DNA of 64,000 nucleotides, from positions 62,001 to 126,000 of the forward strand of contig NZ_CAADHO010000008.1 of NCBI RefSeq assembly GCF_900699765.1. Reading direction: 5' to 3'. This stretch comes from Desulfoluna butyratoxydans. Its GTDB lineage: Bacteria; Desulfobacterota; Desulfobacteria; Desulfobacterales; Desulfolunaceae. Each line of letters opens with the position of its first letter. The stretch's first letter is position 1. The translations under genes and the position numbers were made by a program. Of this stretch, positions 54,524 to 63,468 are shown one piece after another. Under the pieces are notes generated by a model, which saw only the letters and a program-made list of their open reading frames with translations, did no database searches and was not told the origin of the DNA.

Positions 54524-54697
54524 TTATTCGGACCCTGCGGGAGGCGCCTCCTTTTTCACTGCGGAGGCAACCGAGCTGTAGATCTGTTTGAACGCCTCGT
54601 CAAACCCCGTGGGGGAGACGCGCCCCACCTCGATAAATTTTACGACGATCTCCTTGGCTGCGCGCAGGATCTGCTCATCCGTCGATGCCATCTTCAT
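54524..54697 (-). CDS. 57-residue protein coupled to the MORN gene
   Basis: A short gene encoding 57 residues (MKMASTDEQILRAAKEI..., ending PPAGSE). Its ATG overlaps the TGA of the MORN gene by one base (TGATG), and GGAGGG lies 7 bases upstream, so translation is very probably coupled. The product is a helical, charged peptide without a signal or membrane segment. A second in-frame ATG at 54691 is an alternative start. Function unknown. Confidence 0.7.
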   Translation of the reverse strand: MKMASTDEQILRAAKEIVVKFIEVGRVSPTGFDEAFKQIYSSVASAVKKEAPPAGSE

Positions 54698-56130
54698 CAG
54701 CTTCCCTCCGGTGTGTTGGTGTCGCTCTTCCGAGGGGCGTCGCCAGACGCCCCGGAGCCCTGGTTTTCAGCCGTCACAGGCTGTCCGTTTGCGTAAGTCA
54801 CAACCCGGGTGGTCCCGTCCGACGCCCGTGTTACCATCTTGCCGTCGGGCTTTCCTTTGACCCACGTTCCGCGAAGCTCGGTGCCGTCGGTGAGCTTGCG
54901 GGTTCCGCGCCCGTCAAAAAGGCCCTCCTTGAAAAGACCGGAAAAGCTGCTCCCGTCTTCATAGGTCATGGTACCGGTCCCATGGGGCTTCAGGCTCTTG
55001 ACCTCCCCTGAGTACCGGGCACCGTCCGGGTAAAACACGTTGAAGGGACCCCGCATCAGGCCCTCATGGAACGAGCCTTCAAAGCGCACGCCCTCGGCCG
55101 TAGTAAGGATCCCCTCCCCTTCGAAGAGATTCTCGTGGAACCGTCCTTCGTAGCGGGTGCCGTCCGGCGAGGTGTACACACCCTTGCCTTCCATGATCCG
55201 GGCGTCTTTCATGTACCCGAAAAACCGGGCCCCGTCGGCAAAGATCCACTGGCCTTTGCCCGCGATCTTGTCTTCGATGAAGGGGCCGGTGAAGGTGGCG
55301 CCGTCCGGGTAGGTGACCGTGCCCTTTCCATGGAACCGGTTCTCCTCGAACATACCTTCGTACCGGGTGCCGTCGGGCTCCACAAGCTTTCCCTTGCCCT
55401 GCATCTTCTCATTGACGATGCTGCCGGTATACAAGGTGCCTCCGGGAAAAGCGATCTCCCCTTCCCCTTCCAAGTGGCCGTCCACGAACTCCCCTTTAAG
55501 GGTACTGCCGTCCGGCGCGGTGAGGGTGCCCTCCCCGTTCATGGTGTCGTTGGTAAAGGATCCGACGTAGACATGGCCGTCGGCATAGACGAGGGTCCCG
55601 GTGCCCTCCATGCGTCCCTTGCGGAACTCACCGGTATACACAGCCCCCTCCACAAAGAAGAGAACCCCCGGTCCCTGGGGGACCCCGTCTTTGAAAATGC
55701 CCGTCAGGCGTTTGCCGTCCTTGAAAAAAAGGGTTCCGTGACCGCTGGGCCGCCCGTCTTCAAAGGCACCGGTAAACCGTCGTCCGTCGCCGTAAACCAC
55801 GGTGCCGTGCCCCTTCTGCAGCCCCTCGCCGAAGCCCCCCATGTACCGGGTGCCGTCGGGAAAGATCATCTCTCCCACGCCTTCGGGAATGCCGCCTTCC
55901 ACCTGCCCGACGTAACGGGTGCCGTCCTTGTAGACACGCACCCCGCTTCCAGAGGCGACCCCCGACTTGAAGGCCCCCTCGTAACTCCCGCCGTCGGCGT
56001 AGTGGTACACGCCTTGTCCGTTTTCACAATCACCGCTTTCGCAGGAGCCGGACCCATCGGCGTATGCGGCGGAGAGACCGGCAATGACCCAGAAGGCCAG
56101 CGCGTTCACCGTCAATTTCTTTATCATCAA
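54697..56130 (-). CDS. Secreted MORN-repeat protein
   Basis: A 477-residue protein with a signal peptide (cleaved after SAAYA near residue 24) and about 17 consecutive MORN repeats of 23 residues, each of the form G-x-x-x-x-x-DG-x-x-Y/F-x-G-x-F (for example GVRVYKDGTRYVGQ and GKLVEPDGTRYEGM). Two cysteines in the mature N terminus could form a disulfide. The C terminus is Ser/Gly-rich. MORN repeats form elongated beta-hairpin solenoids that bind proteins or lipids; this one should be periplasmic or surface-located. It is coupled to a 57-residue downstream gene. Confidence 0.9.
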   Translation of the reverse strand: MMIKKLTVNALAFWVIAGLSAAYADGSGSCESGDCENGQGVYHYADGGSYEGAFKSGVASGSGVRVYKDGTRYVGQVEGGIPEGVGEMIFPDGTRYMGGFGEGLQKGHGTVVYGDGRRFTGAFEDGRPSGHGTLFFKDGKRLTGIFKDGVPQGPGVLFFVEGAVYTGEFRKGRMEGTGTLVYADGHVYVGSFTNDTMNGEGTLTAPDGSTLKGEFVDGHLEGEGEIAFPGGTLYTGSIVNEKMQGKGKLVEPDGTRYEGMFEENRFHGKGTVTYPDGATFTGPFIEDKIAGKGQWIFADGARFFGYMKDARIMEGKGVYTSPDGTRYEGRFHENLFEGEGILTTAEGVRFEGSFHEGLMRGPFNVFYPDGARYSGEVKSLKPHGTGTMTYEDGSSFSGLFKEGLFDGRGTRKLTDGTELRGTWVKGKPDGKMVTRASDGTTRVVTYANGQPVTAENQGSGASGDAPRKSDTNTPEGS

Positions 56131-56566
56131 TCGTCACCCTTTTCAGGTTCTGCCATAAATAACATCCCGCATGCCGCCATCAAGGCCATGCATGCCCTCG
56201 GACGGGCACAAGTAAATTTGTTTTAATATCCCATAGGCAAAGGGTTTGTCAAACCAGCCACCGCCCCGGCACCCCGGTATCCAAGCAATTCCAGCATCCT
56301 TTACGTCACGCGCCATTCATTCTTTTATTGCCATACGCTGATACATAAGATAACGTTAGCTCTTTTACGAGCATTCCAACCAGCAATGCGCCCGGCCCGC
56401 AAGGCCTGAAATCCATGACAATCTTTGGAGGCTTGGAAACGAACCGTTTGAGTCCGACGGAACGGACCGACACCGGTATGCGCCGTGCCAGACCCCTTCG
56501 CCCGAACGATTCCCGACCCGACCACACGCCGCCAAAATACCCATACACGAAACAAGGGAGACCGCT
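56131..56566. other. Divergent spacer between MORN and MYG1-like genes
   Basis: It holds the MORN promoter at 56223-56252. The segment 56280-56560 shows no gene, repeat or clear plus-strand promoter to me. Confidence 0.45.
56223..56252 (-). promoter_or_regulatory. Sigma70-type promoter for the MORN operon
   Basis: On the minus strand TTGACA (56252-56247) and TATTAA (56228-56223) are 18 bases apart. It lies about 95 bases before the MORN start. Confidence 0.55.
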
Positions 56567-57373
56567 TTGACCGAGCTGATCATCACCCACCCGGGTTCCT
56601 CACATTTTGACGAATTCTTCGCCCTTTGCCTTATCCTGGCCGTCCACCCGGACACCGATTTTACCATTGAAAGACGAGAGCCCACGGCCGAAGAGGTGGC
56701 AGACCCCACCATCTGGGTGGTGGACATCGGTGAAGAGTACGACCCGGAAAAACGCAACTACGACCATCACCAGAACATCGAGCTCTCTGCAAGCTTTGTG
56801 CTGGTGGCCGAGGCCCTGGGCTGCGCCGCCTCCCTGTCGTCCCTTCCCTGGTGGCGTTTTAAAGACCGCATCGACCGATTCGGCCCGGCCAAGGTAGGCG
56901 CTGAAATTGGCACCACCGAGCTACGAACCACGTACAGCCCCATGGAGGGCTGGGTTCTGGACATGTTTGCCGCCGACCCCGACTCCCTCATCCCCATCAT
57001 GCGCCGATTCGGCCGCAAAGCCCTGGACAGCGCCCGGAAGCTCACGGACCAGCTGGAGCTGTGGTCCAACGCCAAAAGAGTGACCATCAACGGCTACGGC
57101 ATCCTCATCGGCGACACCGACGACTCCGAAGGCGCCCAGGAGTTCAACTTTCGCCAGGCAGACCCTGCCGCGGTCTGCATCACCCGGGACAGCCGGGGGG
57201 ATGGCTGGAAGCTCATGCGCTTCGACAACGCCCCGGAGGTGAACTTCGCCAAACTCCAGGGGCGACCCGATATCCGCTTCACCCACAAAACCGGTTTCGT
57301 GGCCAAAACCAACGAACGCCTTCCCGAAGCCGAGGTTCTGGAGCTGGTGCGCCTGGCCCTGCCGGAACAGTAA
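56567..57373 (+). CDS. MYG1-family (UPF0160) metal-dependent hydrolase
   Basis: A 268-residue protein starting at TTG with AAGGGAG 7 bases upstream. The MYG1/DHH-like motifs are THPGSSHFDEFFAL near the start, then VVDIGEEYDP and RNYDHHQ. The rest (SRGDGWKLMRFDN near residue 215) fits the family's C-terminal half. Eukaryotic MYG1 has been described as an RNA exonuclease; the bacterial role is not established. It ends in a bidirectional terminator. Confidence 0.82.
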   Translation: MTELIITHPGSSHFDEFFALCLILAVHPDTDFTIERREPTAEEVADPTIWVVDIGEEYDPEKRNYDHHQNIELSASFVLVAEALGCAASLSSLPWWRFKDRIDRFGPAKVGAEIGTTELRTTYSPMEGWVLDMFAADPDSLIPIMRRFGRKALDSARKLTDQLELWSNAKRVTINGYGILIGDTDDSEGAQEFNFRQADPAAVCITRDSRGDGWKLMRFDNAPEVNFAKLQGRPDIRFTHKTGFVAKTNERLPEAEVLELVRLALPEQ

Positions 57374-57415
57374 AGCAACGACGGGTCTCCCCCTTGGGAC
57401 CCTGATACGAAGACA

Positions 57416-57450
57416 CAAAAAAGCCGCAGCGCAAGCTGCGGCTTTTTTTG
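57416..57450. terminator. Bidirectional intrinsic terminator
   Basis: AAAAGCCGCAGC..GCTGCGGCTTTTTTT forms a stable stem with A and T tracts. It separates the MYG1-like gene from the convergent transport cluster. Confidence 0.9.
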
Positions 57451-57475
57451 TTTGTCAGTGGTACTGGCTTAACGC

Positions 57476-58705
57476 TTAATCTGCCTCCGGCAGACACCCC
57501 GTCAAGGCCACAGCCAACAGCCCGCAGCCCCCCGTGAGGAGCACAACCAGATAATCTTCGGGATGACGCCCCGCCCGACGCTGCCTCATGCGCCAGCCCA
57601 GGAGCCCGACAAGGCAAAACAGGGAGACCATCCACCCCTCGGGGTTAAAGGAAACATCCAGCAGCGCATAGGCGGTTTCCCCTTTTGAACGCACAACCCG
57701 TAAGGGGAAAAGCTGCTTGAGCATCTCCTGCCCTCCTTTGGCTTCCAGACCGTGGGTATGGGAGGCGATGGGGCGGTAAGCGCGATCCGTCACCCACACC
57801 CGGACGCTCTTTTTCCCTGTCATCACAAAGGTCCGCTTGAGAAGGTCGCAGTACACGGCAAGGCTCATGGTATCCGGGTCGTAACCCTCCATGGGCAGGG
57901 CAATGGGCCTGTAGTTGCCCCAGGAGAGAAGGCTTGCGGTGCCGTCCCCTTCGATCATCAGACCATAAAACTCCCGCCGGGGGTTTTCATCCATGCCGAT
58001 GTAACGGATGCCGCTGGCCGGGGCCAGCCCCGTGTTCTTCACCCAGGGGTTTCCCCGCACCATCTTCAGGTGAAAGAGGGTCCCCTCGGCATCGGTGATG
58101 AAATAGCCCTCGTCAAAGGGCTTCCGGGCTGTGGGGTTGCCGAAGATGCCCTGGGCGGGAAAGGCGAACCCCTTGCGGGTCAACGCCTTTGTAAACCGCC
58201 CGGACCGGTCCGCATCCACGGCGTTGGTTGCGGCGTCCAAAAACTCAAAGGCGCCTGTCACCCGAAACATGGAGTCGGGCTCCTCCAGCTGGGTAAACCC
58301 CGAAGCAGACTCGTACAGGGGATACAGGGGCACCACCGGGCTGTTAAGGGCGCGCGGCCGAAGGCTCAGCACCTGGCGGTTCATGGCCACCTTTTTATAG
58401 GTCACCTCTTCACCGTCCAGGGATTCGGGCAGACAGCCCCAGGCGGCCAGATCTTTATAAAAAAACATGGGCAGTGCTGTTTCAAACTCTCGCCTGGTGT
58501 ACTCCTTGCCGGAGAGATCCGTCATCCGGCGCTGCCCCGTCTCTTTATCCCTGGCATTGACCATGAATGTCTTTAGAGATGAGCTGTAGAGGATAAAGGG
58601 AGAAAACGACCTCTCCACAAGCAGCCGCCGCACCTGCTCCGGAACGTAGATGGCACACACCAGGGTTATCAGGAGAACAATGGCACATCGCGAAACCTTG
58701 AGCAT
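57476..58705 (-). CDS. DUF4857-like membrane protein of the ABC cluster
   Basis: A 409-residue protein with one N-terminal membrane segment (AIVLLITLVCAIYVP), a large probably extracytoplasmic domain, and two C-terminal membrane segments (MVSLFCLVGLLGW and VVLLTGGCGLLAVALTG). The arrangement and context recall the DUF4857 family, best known from Bacteroidetes beside ABC transporter genes. That name is from memory and not certain. Its ATG overlaps the stop of the permease-like gene by one base (TGATG), which indicates coupled translation. It is the last gene of the cluster. Confidence 0.65.
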   Translation of the reverse strand: MLKVSRCAIVLLITLVCAIYVPEQVRRLLVERSFSPFILYSSSLKTFMVNARDKETGQRRMTDLSGKEYTRREFETALPMFFYKDLAAWGCLPESLDGEEVTYKKVAMNRQVLSLRPRALNSPVVPLYPLYESASGFTQLEEPDSMFRVTGAFEFLDAATNAVDADRSGRFTKALTRKGFAFPAQGIFGNPTARKPFDEGYFITDAEGTLFHLKMVRGNPWVKNTGLAPASGIRYIGMDENPRREFYGLMIEGDGTASLLSWGNYRPIALPMEGYDPDTMSLAVYCDLLKRTFVMTGKKSVRVWVTDRAYRPIASHTHGLEAKGGQEMLKQLFPLRVVRSKGETAYALLDVSFNPEGWMVSLFCLVGLLGWRMRQRRAGRHPEDYLVVLLTGGCGLLAVALTGCLPEAD

Positions 58706-59370
58706 CAGACAATCCCCCTTTTAAACCGGTGAGCCGGCAACAGAACCGTGGGCAGGTAAAGGGCACACGCCAGGGCGTACCCCCCCAGAGAGAGCTCAAA
58801 AACCCCGAAGCTTTTTTTCACCAGCAGCAACACCGTGCCAAAGGCGATGACACCGTAAACCGCCTTGCGCCACCATGCCGTCTCCACCAGGGCCAACACG
58901 GCCCCGAAATAGGCGGGCACCGCCGCAAGGCACCAGGGTGCCGCCGTTAACAGGGCACCCGACACGATCTCTGCGGGGAAATAGCATCCCATGATCAGGG
59001 CCAGGCACACCGCGCTGATCCCGCACAGCCCTGCAACACAGAGGCATCCCACCCCCAGCATGCACACCAGGGACAGGGTGTGGGGAAGGGGCAGGTGAAA
59101 AAGGATGCGCAGGCGCCTCTTGCCCGTCTCCGGCACGAACTGCACCAGGGCCGTCACCAGCCCCACAAAGGGTGCCAGCCACATGATGTCCCCGTAAAAA
59201 ACGGATTGCTTGATCGCCGCCATGTACCAGAGGTGGTACGCCCCCTTGGCAAGCACGGCTGACCTGAGCATGATAAAAATCTTCCCATAAACCGCCAGGG
59301 TGATCCCCAGCAACACGAGGAGGAACCAGCGAAGCTTGATCCACTCCTTATATACAATCGCCTTGTACAT
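58705..59370 (-). CDS. ABC-2-like membrane permease component
   Basis: A 221-residue integral membrane protein with six predicted segments. It begins MYKAIVYKEWIKLRW, a start typical of ABC-2-type permeases, where a short amphipathic helix lies before TM1. It has no ATPase motif. Position between the ABC ATPase (438-base gap) and the coupled DUF4857-like gene supports a role as the membrane part of the transporter. Confidence 0.7.
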   Translation of the reverse strand: MYKAIVYKEWIKLRWFLLVLLGITLAVYGKIFIMLRSAVLAKGAYHLWYMAAIKQSVFYGDIMWLAPFVGLVTALVQFVPETGKRRLRILFHLPLPHTLSLVCMLGVGCLCVAGLCGISAVCLALIMGCYFPAEIVSGALLTAAPWCLAAVPAYFGAVLALVETAWWRKAVYGVIAFGTVLLLVKKSFGVFELSLGGYALACALYLPTVLLPAHRFKRGIV

Positions 59371-59808
59371 GTGTTTTCATATCCTTGTTTTGTTGATGCC
59401 TTCTATACTTGAGGCGCATGGATAAGCCTGCCTCCGGCAGCCAGGGACTGATCCTCTGGGCCCCAGGTTGTGAATGCACTTTCCCCCTCGTTCCTCGGGC
59501 CAAATCACATCCGCCTTTGAATCAAACGTCGGCCTTCATCATGGTTTCGACCATCGGCATATTTGCATAACCGCCCTGGCTCCCTTGCCTCCTGTGCGGC
59601 ACGGGTAATGACGGGCTAAAAAGCCGCACCGGAGCGCGGCGCTCCGTTTCGGTCGAGCTTTCTCGGTTTTTTCGAAGGTCGCGGCCCAAACGATGAACAA
59701 AACCCAAGCGTCATTCAAAACGATCCGTTAAGGACTATGTATTTGACGTTAAGATAACTTAACCGCCAACAGAGCCGCCGGTCCCATACGTTTAAACGTT
59801 ACCTGCCA
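59371..59808. other. Spacer inside the transport cluster
   Basis: Unusually long for an otherwise tight cluster. It contains a diverged repeat-family-B copy at 59415-59445 (reversed). Frames such as 59522-59707 (minus) lack support. It may hold an internal promoter for the permease-like gene, but I cannot point to one. Confidence 0.4.
59415..59445 (-). repeat. Diverged copy of repeat family B
   Basis: On the minus strand TGCCGGAGGCAGGCTTATCCATG matches the core and tail of the copy at 18652-18677 with a few changes. Confidence 0.4.
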
Positions 59809-60696
59809 TCAATATTTCCCGGTCAACCCGATAAAGGCGTCTTCCAGGGTCATGGAGACCGGCGCAAGCCCTGCGGCATCCATGCCTGAGGCAGCCAGGT
59901 GCTCCCGCACGACGTCTTGGGATTCAAAGCTGTAGAGATACTGCCGATCGCCGAGGCACTCCGTCCGGGCGATGATCCCGTCCTGTACCGGTTTTTTCCC
60001 CCCGTTGCGGGGAAGGCCGTAGCAGCGGAACCCATCGGTGAAGCCCTGAAGGCTGGAGCTCACAAGGGTACGGCCCTGGTCCAGAATCACGATATCATCC
60101 ACAAACCGCTCCAGGTCCTGGACAATGTGGGAGGTAATGAGAATGGTGGTACCGTAACGTTCCGCATAGTCCAGGAGGTAGTCGAGAAACAGGCGACGGT
60201 AGCCGGCGTCCAGCCCCAGGGAATAATCGTCCAGGATCATCAGCTCGGGCATCTGGGCCAGGATGAGAGCCAGGGTCACCTGGGATCGCTGGCCGCAGGA
60301 CATCCGGTGGATCTTGCGATTGTCCGGGAGCCCCAGGCGGTCCATGAGATCTCTGAACACCCCGTGGTTCCACATCGGATAAAAAGAGGCGTAAAATGTT
60401 TCGGCCTGCCCAATGGTCAAAAACTCGTACTGGAGAAAGGTTTCGTGCAGCAGGCCGATGCGGGCCCTGGTCTCCGGTCGCAGACTGTGGGAGGGCTCCC
60501 CGAAAATCCGGCACACCCCGCCTTTGGGAGAGAGAAACCCCATCATGATGTTGATGGTGGTGCTTTTTCCCGCTCCGTTTTTCCCGAGAAGCCCAAAAAT
60601 ACGGCCCTTTTTCACCTCAAAACTGAGGCCCCGGAGCACATCCTTGCCCCCGTAGCTGTGGCACAGGTTGTCCACCTGAATCACCGTGTCCGACAT
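59809..60696 (-). CDS. ABC transporter ATP-binding protein with altered motifs
   Basis: A 295-residue ATPase subunit. Walker A is GKNGAGKS at 38-45, and the H-loop is ITSHIV with H190. The signature reads MSCGQ (132-136) instead of LSGGQ, and Walker B ends D156-D157 where the catalytic residue is normally Glu (LMILDDYSLGLD). ATP binding is expected, but hydrolysis may be weak. AAAGGAG lies 9 bases before the ATG at 60696, 20 bases past the TonB-receptor stop, so they are one operon. The last 90 residues form an extra domain usual in ABC-2 type ATPases. Confidence 0.88.
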   Translation of the reverse strand: MSDTVIQVDNLCHSYGGKDVLRGLSFEVKKGRIFGLLGKNGAGKSTTINIMMGFLSPKGGVCRIFGEPSHSLRPETRARIGLLHETFLQYEFLTIGQAETFYASFYPMWNHGVFRDLMDRLGLPDNRKIHRMSCGQRSQVTLALILAQMPELMILDDYSLGLDAGYRRLFLDYLLDYAERYGTTILITSHIVQDLERFVDDIVILDQGRTLVSSSLQGFTDGFRCYGLPRNGGKKPVQDGIIARTECLGDRQYLYSFESQDVVREHLAASGMDAAGLAPVSMTLEDAFIGLTGKY

Positions 60697-60716
60697 GGTC
60701 TCGTTGCTCCTTTCCA

Positions 60717-63344
60717 TTAGAAACTCACCTCGCCTCCAAGCCAGAACTGGCGGCCCAATTCGTAGTTCTTGCCATCGGCCAGGACTTTTTTGTTAAAAAG
60801 GTTGTTTACCTCCAGGGTGCTGGTGAAAACGCTCTGCCCCCACAAGGGAAACTTCCAGCGGAGTTTACAGTCCACCACCACACTGGAGGGGCGATCCCGC
60901 TCGCCATAGACCGGAATCTCTTCGGAGACCTTCTCCCCGGTGAGAGGGTTGATCTGGCCCTGATCGTCGGGGACCTCTTTGGTCTTGCCCGTACTCTCCA
61001 CCTTGGTGTAGGAACCCCGGTACCGGGCGATGGTAGTCAGGGTCATGCGCGCGGGCAGGGAGACAACGGCCGTGACATTGGCCATCCAGGGCTTGTTGAA
61101 GGTACTCTTGGGAAGTTCGGCCCGATAGATCACTTCGTCGCCGTACCAGACGCGATCGTCACCTATCTCCCCGTCATAGGACCCATTGGAGGAATCGGTA
61201 TCCTGGTATGTTACGTTGAGGTTGAGGCGATGAGCACCGAAGGAGCGCCCCCAGGCCACGCGATGGCTCTTGTGGTCGTAAAAGCCGTCGTTGGTCATGG
61301 TGTAATAGCGCAACCCGTCGGGCTGGATGGCCCCGTAGGTCCGGGCAAACTGATCCCGTCCTTTTCGGCGCACATACTTGTACCCCAGGGTCCCGCCCAC
61401 GAACCTCTGGTCGACACCGATCTGAAATTCATCGGCATAGGGGGTTTTAAGGGTGGAAAAGGTCTCCACGTTGTTTCCGGCATCCGACACCGGCCACCAG
61501 AAACCGCCCAGGGTCCCCGAAGGATCGCTTCCGGAAAAAACCATGTCCTGATAGGGCTTTCGCACCTCGGTGCGGTAAGGCCTCTTGGCCTCCCGCAGTT
61601 TGTAGGTAATAAAAGTGGCGCTGTGGTACCGGTTAAAACCCGAGGTGAACACCGTGCGCCCGTCCCCGAAGCTGTCCCAGGACGCAGACATCCTCGGGGC
61701 CACGTCCAGATTATCCATGAAGTCGTTGGCGGCGACTCGAAGCCCCGGCCGCAGGGTGACTCTGCCGCACACCATCTCATCCTGGCCATAGAGGCTCAAG
61801 GCGTTGACCACCGCCGAAGAGTCATCGGCATCGTAGACCTTGCGCATGCTGAAGTACTGCTCGTTGTCCTCGCAGTCGTAGCTGTTGCCAGGGGAGATAA
61901 CCGTATCGGACGTTACCGGGTCCGTGTAGATCATGGTGGACTCCTTGCGGTCGAAGGTTCCCTTGGTCAGATCGTAGGAAATGCCCGTGCTCAGGGTATG
62001 GCGCCCACCCCACCCCTCAAAGGAGACCTCCGACAGGTCCGCGCGGGTGGTAAAACTCTCCTGAGTCTTGGTGATGTCCCCGTGACCGCCTTCCTTGGAG
62101 TAGGCCGATTCTGCATCCGCACCCCAGGGCTTGGAGGCTGTGGCGGCCCACTGACGAAGATCCTTCGGGGCCTCCCGCTCGTTGACGCTCTTTCGGAACC
62201 CACCGGTCACCTCCAGGGCCCCGAAACCCAGCCCCCGGTTCCACTGCCCCTGGATGCGATCCCCGCCCCCCTTGATGGTGTAGTCGCTGTTTTTGATATC
62301 CGAGAGGAAACGCTCCTCCTCATACGGGGAATGAAACAGGCTCAGTTCAAAGGAATTCAGATAATCCGGATCCCAGGAGAGCTTGGTCATAATATTTCTC
62401 AGGTGTCGTTTTTCATCCTTCCACCCCTTGAAATGCCGCTTGGAAATGGTGGATCGCACCTCGTTGACGGACCCCAAGGCCCCCAGGGTGTCGCCCAGGG
62501 GCATACTCAGACTCCCGCCATAGATATGCTTTTCAAACCGGGGGTCCTCAATTGCCTCATCGTCGGAAGACGGCGGGGTAAGGGAGGCCTCGTCGTCTTC
62601 CTCTCCCTCCCACTGGAAAAAGTGGGTCCACTGGCTCCGGGTGGTCCGGTAATAGACCTTACCTTTGGGCTTGATGCCCGCCTTGACGGTTTTTGCGTCC
62701 ACCACCCCACCGGAAAAATCACCGAACCGGGCAGGCACGTTGCTGTCGTAAACCGCCACCTCCTCCACCAGGTCCGAATCCAGGAAAATCTCCTGGGGAT
62801 GGCCGGGCACGTCGTTGACCACCTGGTGGCGCTCGGAGCCGGGGTCCAAAAGACTGTTGTTGGAGATCCCGTCCACGGAAAAATTGTTCTGGTAGGCCTT
62901 TCCGCCTGAAATGGAGATGTTCACCGGCAGGATCTCCCCGGCTGTCTTGGCAGAGCGCCAGGAGTCATCCGGCTGGATATCCGGAAGCACCAGCAGAAGC
63001 TCGTTTAAATCCCCGTTCCCACCGGAAAGATGCCGAAGCATCTGATAATCAAGAATGGACACCCCGGAGGCCTTGCTCTCCATGGTACCCGTCACGGTGA
63101 GGGTATCCCCTTTCACCGCCACCTCGTTGCTCTTTTTCACCTCTGTTTTTTCCGCGTCCCGGCCTGTGTCTCCTGGGGCCGCAACTTCCACCGGAGCCTT
63201 TGCCGTGGTTTCGCCAGCCCATGCCGTTGCCGCAGCACCGGCGACCATCAGGGCCATGGCAATCACCAGCCACGCTGCGTGCCCGCTGCCCGGACAACAC
63301 CCTCCGTCGAGGCCGACACATCGCCTCACACACCTTCGTATCAT
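60717..63344 (-). CDS. TonB-dependent outer-membrane receptor
   Basis: An 875-residue receptor. A signal segment (HAAWLVIAMALMVAGAAATAWA) follows an odd Cys/Arg-rich start. A low-complexity linker leads to GDTLTVTGTMES, which may act as TonB box. The plug domain includes NISISGGKAYQNNFSVDGIS and VPARFGDFSGGVVDAKT. The barrel of alternating aromatic strands ends in LGGEVSF, with the terminal Phe. The substrate is unknown. It lies 20 bases upstream of an ABC ATPase gene, and the operon also has a repeat protein upstream. The chosen ATG at 63344 has GGAAGAG upstream; earlier ATGs are less likely. Confidence 0.88.
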   Translation of the reverse strand: MIRRCVRRCVGLDGGCCPGSGHAAWLVIAMALMVAGAAATAWAGETTAKAPVEVAAPGDTGRDAEKTEVKKSNEVAVKGDTLTVTGTMESKASGVSILDYQMLRHLSGGNGDLNELLLVLPDIQPDDSWRSAKTAGEILPVNISISGGKAYQNNFSVDGISNNSLLDPGSERHQVVNDVPGHPQEIFLDSDLVEEVAVYDSNVPARFGDFSGGVVDAKTVKAGIKPKGKVYYRTTRSQWTHFFQWEGEEDDEASLTPPSSDDEAIEDPRFEKHIYGGSLSMPLGDTLGALGSVNEVRSTISKRHFKGWKDEKRHLRNIMTKLSWDPDYLNSFELSLFHSPYEEERFLSDIKNSDYTIKGGGDRIQGQWNRGLGFGALEVTGGFRKSVNEREAPKDLRQWAATASKPWGADAESAYSKEGGHGDITKTQESFTTRADLSEVSFEGWGGRHTLSTGISYDLTKGTFDRKESTMIYTDPVTSDTVISPGNSYDCEDNEQYFSMRKVYDADDSSAVVNALSLYGQDEMVCGRVTLRPGLRVAANDFMDNLDVAPRMSASWDSFGDGRTVFTSGFNRYHSATFITYKLREAKRPYRTEVRKPYQDMVFSGSDPSGTLGGFWWPVSDAGNNVETFSTLKTPYADEFQIGVDQRFVGGTLGYKYVRRKGRDQFARTYGAIQPDGLRYYTMTNDGFYDHKSHRVAWGRSFGAHRLNLNVTYQDTDSSNGSYDGEIGDDRVWYGDEVIYRAELPKSTFNKPWMANVTAVVSLPARMTLTTIARYRGSYTKVESTGKTKEVPDDQGQINPLTGEKVSEEIPVYGERDRPSSVVVDCKLRWKFPLWGQSVFTSTLEVNNLFNKKVLADGKNYELGRQFWLGGEVSF

Positions 63345-63468
63345 TGCATTACTCTTCCATCTGAAAAGGGCCCTTCCTTTGGAAGGTCTCCTTGGGTACA
63401 ACCGGTAAGCCGCCCCGCCGCACATGCAGCGGCACCGCATAATCCAACCAAATACTCGACAAGGGATC

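Noticed and set aside
59522..59707. 61-codon minus-strand frame in the transport-cluster spacer
   Set aside because: No ribosome-binding site and Arg/Ser/Pro-rich composition typical of random GC-rich sequence.
61230..62909. Plus-strand open frame of 559 codons opposite the TonB receptor
   Set aside because: The translation is His/Val/Gly-rich without motifs; the opposite frame is a clear receptor.
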